64,000 bases of DNA from Leptospira dzoumogneensis (lineage in GTDB: Bacteria; Spirochaetota; Leptospiria; Leptospirales; Leptospiraceae): NCBI RefSeq assembly GCF_004770895.1, contig NZ_RQHS01000005.1, positions 310,001 through 374,000 on the forward strand, read 5' to 3'. The position numbers and the translations under genes are program-made. Under the pieces are notes generated by a model, which saw nothing but the letters and a program-made list of their open reading frames with translations, had not been told where the DNA came from and ran no database searches. Shown in pieces: positions 38,606 to 44,983 of this stretch. Every line of letters starts with the position of its first letter. The stretch's first letter is position 1.

Positions 38606-39444
38606 ATGGTTCAATATGAAGTAGATCCAGAAATAAAAAAGCAGGTAGCTGCTCAGCAAAGACTTTTGCGAGTTAAATTTTGGTTAGAGATCCTATTTTG
38701 GCTTATCTTGAACATCCTTTCGTTTACCTATGCAGAAAGATTATTGGTTAATTTTGGTTATACATCAAACTATTTAACATTAGTTAAATGGACTACGAAC
38801 ATAGCGGTCCTGTTCTTTCCTCTTTTTTCATTCTTTACTTTTGCGAATCCTCCATTTGCAGCATTAGGTGATCAAATACAAAGTCTTCTGAAAGGAGGTA
38901 AATCTATCTATAAGGCCATTGGAAATGACTTTGTTACTCTTGATGTAAAATATAAAGATTCACTGTTGTATAACGTGGCAAAGGAATCGAAGTATCTTTC
39001 AGAATGGATTTTTAAGAGGGCCGGCGCGTATTTATGGGGCGGTATGAGTATAAGTATATTTGGGTTGCTGTTTTTAATTTTTTCGGCGCAAGATATATAT
39101 ATACTGGGGATTTTACGGCTTCGAAGATAGCGAGTATTTTGACATATAGAGTAATACCATTTATCTTTATAGAGGCTATTGCCATATACTTTCTTAATCA
39201 GCACAGGAATACGATGGACGATTTTCGTTATTTTGAAGCTATAAAGAGAGAACGTGAGCATAATCTGATTATTTTTAATATGTTTACTGATAAAACGATT
39301 AATAAAGGGGAAGACATTCTCAAATATTTACAGACGACAGTAACAGTTCCAAATGCTGACAAAGAGAGATCATCGATTTCAAATCGAGATATTTTGAGAT
39401 CTGTAGATTTTGTCTCTCGATTAATAAGGAAAATAGACAAATAG
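38606..39444 (+). pseudogene. Membrane protein gene interrupted by a frameshift at an AT-dinucleotide tract
   Basis: Two overlapping frames form one protein: 38606-39130 encodes the first ~162 residues with membrane pairs at ~27-85, then runs out of frame; the continuation lies in frame +1 up to 39444. The switch falls on the (AT)5 tract at 39093-39102: removing one AT pair gives an uninterrupted reading SAQDIYTGDFTASKIASIL and a ~278-residue protein with about four membrane helices and a charged C-terminus. It may be a pseudogene or a phase-variable gene. Family not recognised. It is the only gene of the second cassette. Confidence 0.75.
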
Positions 39445-39457
39445 AGCCAGACACTAC

Positions 39458-39610
39458 GCATAACTATCGCCTCTGGCGTTGCGCTTCGGGATGCTTCGCA
39501 CCCTCGCTCCAGGCTTCGCCACATTCCGCTTTGTCACTCATCTTGCAAAGCAAGCTTCGTGCCAAGTGCTTACGCACTCGCGGAACGTCGGAACACCTTG
39601 GTCGTTATGC
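39458..39610 (+). mobile_element. attC-like recombination site 2 (mismatched inner boxes)
   Basis: Outer arms GCATAAC (39458) and GTTATGC (39604) are perfect inverses. The left inner box GCCTcTGGCG does not pair with the right inner box GGAACACC, which instead equals that of site 3. Interior stem TTCCGC/GCGGAA is present. It may be a hybrid of two sites. Confidence 0.6.
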
Positions 39611-39681
39611 GAAACGACCGCAAATATTTCTTAAAATGAGAATTATTTGGAAATTAGCTCCGGAAAACCTTAAAAAGCAAT

Positions 39682-39710
39682 TTGACATATGAATTATTAT
39701 GCTATATATT
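39682..39710 (+). promoter_or_regulatory. Promoter of the RHH/RelE toxin-antitoxin operon
   Basis: TTGACA (39682-39687), 17-bp spacer, TATATT (39705-39710), 26 nt before the antitoxin ATG. It lies inside the cassette, so the pair is expressed independently of a cassette-array promoter. Confidence 0.65.
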
Positions 39711-39735
39711 GAATAAAATTGCAGGTATAATTAGT

Positions 39736-39978
39736 ATGTCCAAGACAATCACATTGCGAATTGAAGACCCGATTTACGATATATTTAAGAAAGCCGCTGA
39801 CGGAGAAAGACGTACGATTTCGAATTTCGTAGAAAATGCAGCAATTCAGTATCTTACGAATGAGTTTTATGCATCTGATGAGGAGATGGATGAAATTCTT
39901 TCAGATAAGCAATTAATCACATCCTTGAAAAAAGGTATGAAAGAAGTAGCTCAAGGAAAGTATAAAGTTGTCCGCTGA
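39736..39978 (+). CDS. Ribbon-helix-helix antitoxin (cassette gene)
   Basis: 80 residues from ATG 39736. KTITLRIEDPIYDIFKKAADGERRTISNFVENAAIQYL is a ribbon-helix-helix N-terminus; the acidic C-terminus (EEMDEILSDKQ) would wrap the toxin. Overlaps the toxin gene by 11 nt. An upstream in-frame start (39682) lies in the promoter and is rejected. Confidence 0.8.
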   Translation: MSKTITLRIEDPIYDIFKKAADGERRTISNFVENAAIQYLTNEFYASDEEMDEILSDKQLITSLKKGMKEVAQGKYKVVR

Positions 39979-40243
39979 ATATAAAATAGCGGAAACCGAG
40001 CAATTTCAAAGTAAACTTAAAGATCGTCAATTCTCACATCTTCAAAAGAAGCTAACAGATTATGTATATCCGATTCTTAAAAAGAATCCATTCTTTGGTC
40101 CTAATGTTAAAAAGCTAAAGGGCGAATTTGATGGTCTTTACAGATATCGCATTGGTAAGTATCGTTTATTCTATTTGATAAAAGATAAGGAACTATTAAT
40201 TATTTTCGTTGATGTAGATCAAAGAAAAGATAGTTACAAGTAG
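39968..40243 (+). CDS. RelE/ParE-superfamily toxin (cassette gene)
   Basis: 91 residues. KKNPFFGPNVKKLKGEFDGLYRYRIGKYRLFYLIKDKELLIIFVDVDQRKDSY is the RelE/YafQ-like core with the conserved basic and aromatic residues for mRNA cleavage on ribosomes. TTG start with AAGGAAAG 6-7 nt upstream, translationally coupled to the antitoxin. Toxin pairs in cassette arrays are thought to stabilise the array. Confidence 0.82.
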   Translation: MSAEYKIAETEQFQSKLKDRQFSHLQKKLTDYVYPILKKNPFFGPNVKKLKGEFDGLYRYRIGKYRLFYLIKDKELLIIFVDVDQRKDSYK

Positions 40244-40256
40244 AGGCGGTCGCATC

Positions 40257-40398
40257 GCCTAACTATCGGTGCTTCCACTCCGTTCGTGGATCGCTAGCGC
40301 GACCACTCGCTCGGGCTACGCCACATTCGCGTCCATCACTGCGCTTGCAGAGCAAACTCGTGCCGTCGTAAACGTCGGAACACCTTGGTCGTTTAGGC
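40257..40398 (+). mobile_element. attC-like recombination site 3
   Basis: Left arm GCCTAAC (40257) matches RYYYAAC exactly; right arm GTTTAGGC (40391) is its inverse with one extra T. Inner boxes GGTGcTTCC (left) and GGAACACC (right) pair perfectly apart from the extra C, again the attC-type extrahelical base. Spacings (4 and 6 nt) equal those of site 1. Confidence 0.78.
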
Positions 40399-40483
40399 GA
40401 AATGGCAAAATTCATAATATCGAACTAAGTTCATTTTTTAGGAAAGTAGCAATATAGATAGTTTATTAAAATAAGATTTGACA

Positions 40484-40513
40484 ATGCATATAAATTAGTC
40501 ATTTTATGCATAT
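40484..40513 (+). promoter_or_regulatory. Candidate VapB operator boxes
   Basis: ATGCATAT occurs at 40484-40491 and 40506-40513, 22 bp apart (two helical turns), the second overlapping the vapB start codon. TTGACA at 40478 lies just upstream. Autoregulation by VapBC complexes from paired boxes is usual. Confidence 0.4.
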
Positions 40514-40706
40514 TGTGAGAACTACCGTAGATATTCCTGAAGAATTGTTTTTAGAAGCAATGAGGTTAACTCATTTAAAAACTAAGACTGATGTAATAAA
40601 AGAGGGACTTACTTCTTTAATTAGAAGAGAAAAGTTAAAAGATCTCAAAAAGTATAAAGGATCCGTTAATCTCGAGATTAATTTAGATGATTTACGGAAA
40701 CGATGA
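40506..40706 (+). CDS. VapB-family antitoxin (cassette gene)
   Basis: 66 residues: RTTVDIPEELFLEAMRLTHLKTKTDVIKEGLTSLIRREKLKDL is the VapB ribbon-helix-helix DNA-binding and toxin-binding region (DUF2191-like). Overlaps the PIN gene by 4 nt (ATGA). Confidence 0.82.
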   Translation: MHIVRTTVDIPEELFLEAMRLTHLKTKTDVIKEGLTSLIRREKLKDLKKYKGSVNLEINLDDLRKR

Positions 40707-41089
40707 ATCGCATTCTATTAGATTCGTCAGTATGGGTTGAATATTTCAGGCATAATAATTCATCAATTTCGAAGGAAGTTGACGAATTGATTGATAGAGA
40801 AAATATTTATACTAATGATCTCATTTTGGCGGAATTAATTCCTTTTCTTAAACTACGAAAGCAATCAAAGATAATTGCTTCTTTAGAGGCTATTGAACGA
40901 TTTCCATTAGATATTGATTGGGAACAGATCATTGAATATCAAACTTCAAATCTTAAAAATGGAATTAATAAGGTTGGAATTCCAGATTTGATAATTGCTC
41001 AGAATGTGGTTCAAAATAAGGCAGTGCTTTTTACATTGGACAAACATTTTAAGTTAATGAGTAAGAGTATTAAACTAAAAATTTACTAA
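40703..41089 (+). CDS. VapC-family PIN-domain toxin (cassette gene)
   Basis: 128 residues. PIN-domain acidic residues are in place: ILLDSSVWVEYF, DLILAELIPFL, GIPDLIIAQN and TLDKHF. Mg-dependent RNase that cuts tRNA or rRNA; neutralised by the coupled VapB. Last intact gene of the cassette array. Confidence 0.85.
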   Translation: MNRILLDSSVWVEYFRHNNSSISKEVDELIDRENIYTNDLILAELIPFLKLRKQSKIIASLEAIERFPLDIDWEQIIEYQTSNLKNGINKVGIPDLIIAQNVVQNKAVLFTLDKHFKLMSKSIKLKIY

Positions 41090-41101
41090 AAGAGCCACTA
41101 C

Positions 41102-41140
41102 GCATAATTGACGGTGCTTTCGCACGCTTCGGTCGGCAAA
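41102..41140 (+). mobile_element. Truncated attC-like left half
   Basis: GCATAAT tgac GGTGcTTtCG begins 13 nt after the vapC stop, with the same CACTAC lead-in as site 1. No matching right half follows; the next gene is on the opposite strand. This marks a decayed right border of the array. Confidence 0.55.
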
Positions 41141-41150
41141 CTTTTAATAT

Positions 41151-41933
41151 TTATCTACTAACGATATTATTCAAATAATCCAAAGCGTAATTCTCAGCTT
41201 CGGATAAGTTTTTGATTTCAGAATTATAAAGTGCTGATCTTAATTCTTTATACAGCTTAACTGAGTTCAGTATGCTGTCTTTAATCGATTTAAAATCGTA
41301 ACCTGGAATTGTTAATTTTAGTTTTTCAAGATCGTTTGGATCGATAATGAATTCTAATTTCCTGACTCCTCGAGGAAGAGATTTATTTTTAAGATGAAGA
41401 AGAGGACCTAAAACCGTATTTCTGAGGAATGATAAAAAATCGATCGTCTCAAAATACTCTCCTCTTCCTAATTTAGTTCCGGCGTAATGTATCCAAACCC
41501 AAAATCTATCTTCAATCCATTGGAAATCCGGATTTGGCCATTCTGCCTTTGTCGATTCGAGGATCAAAGGGATCTGTTCATTATTCTTATAGATAAAGAC
41601 AGGGTTTTCGATTCGGTTATTCAATTCTGAAAGCTGGATAAATTTGAAATCAACATGAAGGAATGGATCCTCATACAGGCAAATTAAGAGCCTTCTCTCT
41701 CCGACATGTTCGCCGGTAAACGCTGATAGTAAGGTCCCGAAATTATTTGCGAAATCGAGCATCTTATTTTTCTGATATTGAATTCCATCTTTTAAGACTA
41801 TGACAAAATCAATATCGGAGTATTCATCAAGTTCCTTGGAAATGAATGATCCGGCTATTGCAATACCTTCTATTGCTTCTATACTCGAAGCAAATTTATG
41901 TACTTTATCAATAAATAGATCTATCTTTTCCAT
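41151..41933 (-). CDS. Nucleotidyltransferase-domain protein
   Basis: 260 residues. AGSFISKELDEYSDIDFVIV is the Pol-beta-type GSx(9-10)DxD motif of nucleotidyltransferases such as aminoglycoside/lincosamide adenylyltransferases, and the C-terminal half is helical. A third Asp is suggested by HVDFKFI. Substrate unknown; antibiotic modification is possible but unproven. AT-rich like the cassettes but opposite in strand and without a flanking site. Confidence 0.7.
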   Translation of the reverse strand: MEKIDLFIDKVHKFASSIEAIEGIAIAGSFISKELDEYSDIDFVIVLKDGIQYQKNKMLDFANNFGTLLSAFTGEHVGERRLLICLYEDPFLHVDFKFIQLSELNNRIENPVFIYKNNEQIPLILESTKAEWPNPDFQWIEDRFWVWIHYAGTKLGRGEYFETIDFLSFLRNTVLGPLLHLKNKSLPRGVRKLEFIIDPNDLEKLKLTIPGYDFKSIKDSILNSVKLYKELRSALYNSEIKNLSEAENYALDYLNNIVSR

Positions 41934-42022
41934 ATTGTCTTAATTGTTGTATGGCGAAGTATCGAGCGACGCGGAAATACCGAAAGCTATGTGTAGTTTC
42001 CCCGCCGGTTATTCTTTTTATT

Positions 42023-42508
42023 TTACTTTAACTCTGAAATTATTAATTTCTTTTGTTTAAATGTGTTCATCATTGCTTTTCTGCTTATTACAGGATCGCT
42101 ATTATGAATGAGGTCAAAATACTCGGTCGGAACTACCTGCCAAGATAAACCGTACTTATCTTTACACCAACCGCAAGGTCCTTCCTCACCACCATTAGTA
42201 GTTAAGGCATCCCAATAGTAATCTACTTCAGCTTGGTCTTTGCAATTAATTACAAGAGATATTGCTTCATTAAATTTAAATAATGGACCTGCCGCTAATA
42301 TACTAAATTCAACACCTGCTAATTCCATTACAGCTGTTTCGAATTCGCCTGATAAATCATCACTATCAGGGTTGCCGTCTTTTGGCATTTTGGTAAATAA
42401 GCGATAATCTTTTAATTTACCATCCTTAAATATAGATAGGTAGTATTCGACTACGGCTTTTGCGTCTTTTTCTACCCACAAACAAGGGGTGATTTTTTGT
42501 TGTATCAT
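42023..42508 (-). CDS. PhnB-like VOC protein (3-demethylubiquinone methyltransferase-like fold)
   Basis: 161 residues: ITPCLWVEKDAKAVVEYYLSIFKDGKL, EFSILAAGPLFKFNEAISLVINC and CGWCKDKYGLSWQVVP are the signatures of the PF06983/PhnB family. Despite the family name, no methyltransferase activity is implied. Function unknown. Confidence 0.82.
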   Translation of the reverse strand: MIQQKITPCLWVEKDAKAVVEYYLSIFKDGKLKDYRLFTKMPKDGNPDSDDLSGEFETAVMELAGVEFSILAAGPLFKFNEAISLVINCKDQAEVDYYWDALTTNGGEEGPCGWCKDKYGLSWQVVPTEYFDLIHNSDPVISRKAMMNTFKQKKLIISELK

Positions 42509-42541
42509 ATTTTTTCCCTGCGTTATTTCATTCGTTCTTTG

Positions 42542-42558
42542 ATTTAAAGCAGACTTCT
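42542..42558. repeat. 17-bp direct repeat, left copy
   Basis: ATTTAAAGCAGACTTCT, identical to 43952-43968. The two copies bracket the CHAT gene and the hairpin array (~1.4 kb). Confidence 0.8.
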
Positions 42559-42591
42559 AAAACAAGAAAACAATTTTTCATTGTTTTCTTG
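42559..42591 (-). terminator. Probable terminator of the CHAT gene
   Basis: CAAGAAAACAAT (42563-42574) and ATTGTTTTCTTG (42580-42591) form a perfect 12-bp stem with a 5-nt loop. On the minus strand it is followed by TTTTAG. Weak (AT-rich) stem but well placed. Confidence 0.55.
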
Positions 42592-42641
42592 ATTGTTGTG
42601 TTTTATTTATACCAATAATCTTTATTTAATGTTATTTATAT

Positions 42642-43694
42642 TCAAGTAGGTTTTACAATTACTAATTCTTCAGAGTTTACACCTTCATGAACAAATAACT
42701 CTGGTGTATTCTCCTCAGGTATTCCTTCCATCATCAGGAGAGCTTTGGCCTGATCGAATGATTTTTTCACGGACAAGCCAAAACCTATGGAAGAATAAAA
42801 CTGAGATGAAAATATCCTAGCCGCTTCATCGCCTATACTTGTATTCATTCCAATAGCAGCATCAACATATTTTACGACACTCTCCGCTTGATTTCTTGAA
42901 TAGCAAGTGTTAAAGAAAACTAATCTGATCGTCTCGGAAGACGCCATCATCGTTTGGACAAGCGCCTCCTTACTTACTAATTTTGTATTTCCATTTGAGT
43001 CCTGAAATACAATTTCATCTTGATTAGATCCATGCCCACTGAAATGGACTATTGTTGGACTAAACTCGTTAATAGCTTGTAGTAGATCCATTGGGCGAAT
43101 AGCCCAACGGGATTCGAATTTAACGGAATCTCGATGCTTTGATTTTTGAATCATTTCTGTTATACTTCTAGCTTCTTCATCTAATCTCAATTGCTCTTGA
43201 TCTATTGGATTAGCGGCTAAAAATAAGACTATAATCTTATCCGGTAGATCTTGCAATCGAAGAAGAGATGCTTGTGTAGCAGCGTGAAGCTGGTTATGTT
43301 TACTCAAAGTTTTATCGATTTGAGTAATTTTCTGATTATATGCGAGTTTAGTTTTCTCCATTTCTTTAGATCGCTTCTTATATTCATTTTCTTCTTCTCT
43401 TGCTATTTTCTTATCTTCATCAACAATCTCCTTCTGCTTTTTAGCTATCGCTGTTTCAATAGCCGATATTTTTTTCTCAACATTCGTCTTCTCTCTTTGG
43501 TAACGTTCTATTTCTGAATATTTGGACCTAATAGTACTTGCAGAATTAGTCCTACTAATACTGTCTGTTACCCTTTGTATTTTCGAACTTAACTCAGGAA
43601 TTTTTTTTGATTCATTTGCCTTATTAGATTGAAGCCTAGTTAGCTCTTCTCGTTTGTTTTGCAAATTTCTTCTATACGAATCGAGTAATGACAT
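42642..43694 (-). CDS. Coiled-coil CHAT-domain (caspase-like) protease
   Basis: 350 residues from ATG 43694 (AAAGG ~8 nt upstream). Residues ~1-150 are a long charged coiled coil (SKIQRVTDSISR; EKTNVEKKISAIETAIAKKQ). Residues ~165-345 are a CHAT domain: IIVLFLAANP, IVHFSGHG with catalytic His ~221 and FFNTCYS with Cys ~264. Caspase-like cysteine proteases of this family serve as effectors of several bacterial immune or programmed cell death systems. An open frame extends upstream to 43886, but it runs through the hairpin repeats and is rejected. No obvious sensor or substrate gene is adjacent. Confidence 0.82.
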   Translation of the reverse strand: MSLLDSYRRNLQNKREELTRLQSNKANESKKIPELSSKIQRVTDSISRTNSASTIRSKYSEIERYQREKTNVEKKISAIETAIAKKQKEIVDEDKKIAREEENEYKKRSKEMEKTKLAYNQKITQIDKTLSKHNQLHAATQASLLRLQDLPDKIIVLFLAANPIDQEQLRLDEEARSITEMIQKSKHRDSVKFESRWAIRPMDLLQAINEFSPTIVHFSGHGSNQDEIVFQDSNGNTKLVSKEALVQTMMASSETIRLVFFNTCYSRNQAESVVKYVDAAIGMNTSIGDEAARIFSSQFYSSIGFGLSVKKSFDQAKALLMMEGIPEENTPELFVHEGVNSEELVIVKPT

Positions 43695-43740
43695 TTCTGG
43701 GCCTTTGGAATATTTATAGAATTTGTTGTCGGACATGGCG

Positions 43741-43924
43741 CATAATGGATTGTTTTGCGAACATTCGCCTATGCTGATTGGTTGCGAACAGGCGTTAGTT
43801 CGCCTATGCGCGCAAGAATTGTTTATGGGCGTCGATTCGCATATCCGTCCGAAAGGTAACGCATTGCCGTCGGTTCGCCTATCCACCTAAAAAGCAACGC
43901 AATGGCCGCGCGTTCGCCCATGCA
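43741..43924. repeat. Tandem hairpin repeat array, five units
   Basis: The right-arm TTCGCC-type motif starts at 43764, 43799, 43836, 43874 and 43913 (period 35-39 bp). Units include AGGCG-TTAGTT-CGCCT, ATGGGCG-TCGATT-CGCATAT, ATTGCCG-TCGGTT-CGCCTAT and AATGGCCG-CGCGTT-CGCCCATG; the first unit is degenerate. Linkers share AACGCA(A/T)TG. It lies just upstream of the CHAT gene. Confidence 0.78.
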
Positions 43925-43951
43925 CACACACTGTATATCTGAATCCCGGCA

Positions 43952-43968
43952 ATTTAAAGCAGACTTCT
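43952..43968. repeat. 17-bp direct repeat, right copy
   Basis: ATTTAAAGCAGACTTCT, identical to 42542-42558. Confidence 0.8.
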
Positions 43969-43975
43969 CGCCGAC

Positions 43976-44001
43976 CTCAAAAAGGGGAGAAACCTCCCCT
44001 T
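43976..44001 (-). terminator. Rho-independent terminator of the hydrolase gene
   Basis: On the minus strand AAGGGGAG-GTTT-CTCCCCTT is followed by TTTGAG, 3-4 nt after the stop codon. Confidence 0.8.
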
Positions 44002-44004
44002 ATC

Positions 44005-44871
44005 TCAATGAGTCTGTAACCAGTTCACTAAATCTCCCAAAACCTTTGCCTTGTCCGCTGGAAGTTCATTCATGGTTTCATGATACAAGCCGTCATAAAT
44101 TTTCATGGACTTGTCTGAAGAAGGAATGACTTTGAACGCTTCTTCCGTTCCTACGGAAAGTGCGATCGAATCTTCTTTTCCATGGAATAGATAAACCGGG
44201 AAGTTGATACGAGCCGCTTTTTCTAAAGCTTTTTCTTTGGAATTCAAAAGGAAGTCTCCTAAGTAGGCTCCAACAGAACCGTGAACTAAAGGATCTTTTT
44301 TGTAAGCTTCCACAACTGACTTGTCTCTGGATAATGCGTTTACATCTAATCCGGTTGGAACAGTAAGAGTGGGGAATGCTCCTGCGAGTAAACTTCCTGC
44401 GCCTTTTTTGATATTCATTACTAAATCCGTTTTTACTGAGATAGGCAATCCGCTCAGAACAAGTCTGTCTAAACTTGCTTGGTGGGAAGGTTCTCCGGCG
44501 TAAAATAATGAGATCAATGCTCCCATGGAGTGTCCCATTAGAGTGACTTGTTTCACTCCTTCTTTTTGTTTTGCAATGCTGATCAGTCTGTCCAGGTCCG
44601 CTAAAAATTGGTTAAAATGAGTGACTACACCTCTGCTTCCACCTGATTTTCCGTGGCCGCGGGCATCTATTAGATAAACATTATATCCTTTTCCGGAAAG
44701 AGCTTCGAGTAGGTTGTCGTATCTTTTTCCGTGTTCTCCGATCCCGTGATGGACCACTAAGGTTCTAGGATTGTTTGCGTCTTTTGCGCGGTAGGCTCTA
44801 TAATAGATGGATACGTCGCCTGCTCCTACGAAGGTTCCGTCTTCCAGATGGTAGTTTTGTTCCCAATTCAT
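44005..44871 (-). CDS. Monoacylglycerol lipase-like alpha/beta hydrolase
   Basis: 288 residues from ATG 44871 (MNWEQNYHLEDG); a TTG at 44922 would add 17 residues but has no better ribosome site. Oxyanion HHGIGEHGKRY, nucleophile elbow GHSMGA, Asp in FHGKEDSIA and His in GLYHETMNE form the complete triad of the Hydrolase_4/MGL family. Probably cleaves monoacylglycerols or lysophospholipids in the cytoplasm. Confidence 0.88.
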   Translation of the reverse strand: MNWEQNYHLEDGTFVGAGDVSIYYRAYRAKDANNPRTLVVHHGIGEHGKRYDNLLEALSGKGYNVYLIDARGHGKSGGSRGVVTHFNQFLADLDRLISIAKQKEGVKQVTLMGHSMGALISLFYAGEPSHQASLDRLVLSGLPISVKTDLVMNIKKGAGSLLAGAFPTLTVPTGLDVNALSRDKSVVEAYKKDPLVHGSVGAYLGDFLLNSKEKALEKAARINFPVYLFHGKEDSIALSVGTEEAFKVIPSSDKSMKIYDGLYHETMNELPADKAKVLGDLVNWLQTH

Positions 44872-44983
44872 TCGGTAAATATCCGATCTGTCTGAAAAAT
44901 GGGGAAGGAAATTTCTATCCAATCTGCTTCTTTCTTTCTACTATTTCGAACGAACGTAATGGCTGTGGTCTTCGTTACAGTCC

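Larger units (their letters stand above)
37751..41140 (+). mobile_element. Integron-type gene-cassette array without integrase (candidate CALIN)
   Basis: Four AT-rich segments with all genes on the + strand are separated by ~140-153 bp palindromic attC-like sites: core GTTAGGC at 37751, then sites at 38436-38575, 39458-39610 and 40257-40398, and a truncated left half at 41102. Each cassette starts with a conserved GTT(A/T)..GCG(T/A)AA tract. Contents are typical of sedentary chromosomal integrons: two toxin-antitoxin pairs, DUF3144, unknown small genes. No IntI gene is in the window. Distinct from the surrounding genome in base composition. Confidence 0.7.

Noticed and set aside
38386..38619. 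Open frame across attC-like site 1
   Set aside because: It arises from the palindromic high-GC site and reads as low-quality sequence; the same holds for a frame across site 3 (40269-40457).
39682..39735. Longer start for the RHH antitoxin
   Set aside because: The added 18 residues overlap the TTGACA/TATATT promoter, and the family starts at MSKTITLRIED.
41934..42022. Further attC site after the nucleotidyltransferase gene
   Set aside because: A GCGGAAA/TTTCC stem exists but no RYYYAAC/GTTRRRY arms.
42023..42508. Ubiquinone methyltransferase function for the PhnB-like gene
   Set aside because: The family name is historical; no SAM-binding motif is present.
43695..43886. N-terminal extension of the CHAT protein (64 more residues)
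   Set aside because: The extra frame runs through the hairpin repeat array, has odd composition with many Cys/Arg and lacks a ribosome site; ATG 43694 has one.
43741..43924. CRISPR array
   Set aside because: Period (35-39 bp) and spacing fit superficially, but the repeats are degenerate, arms covary as hairpins, the period varies and no cas gene is near.
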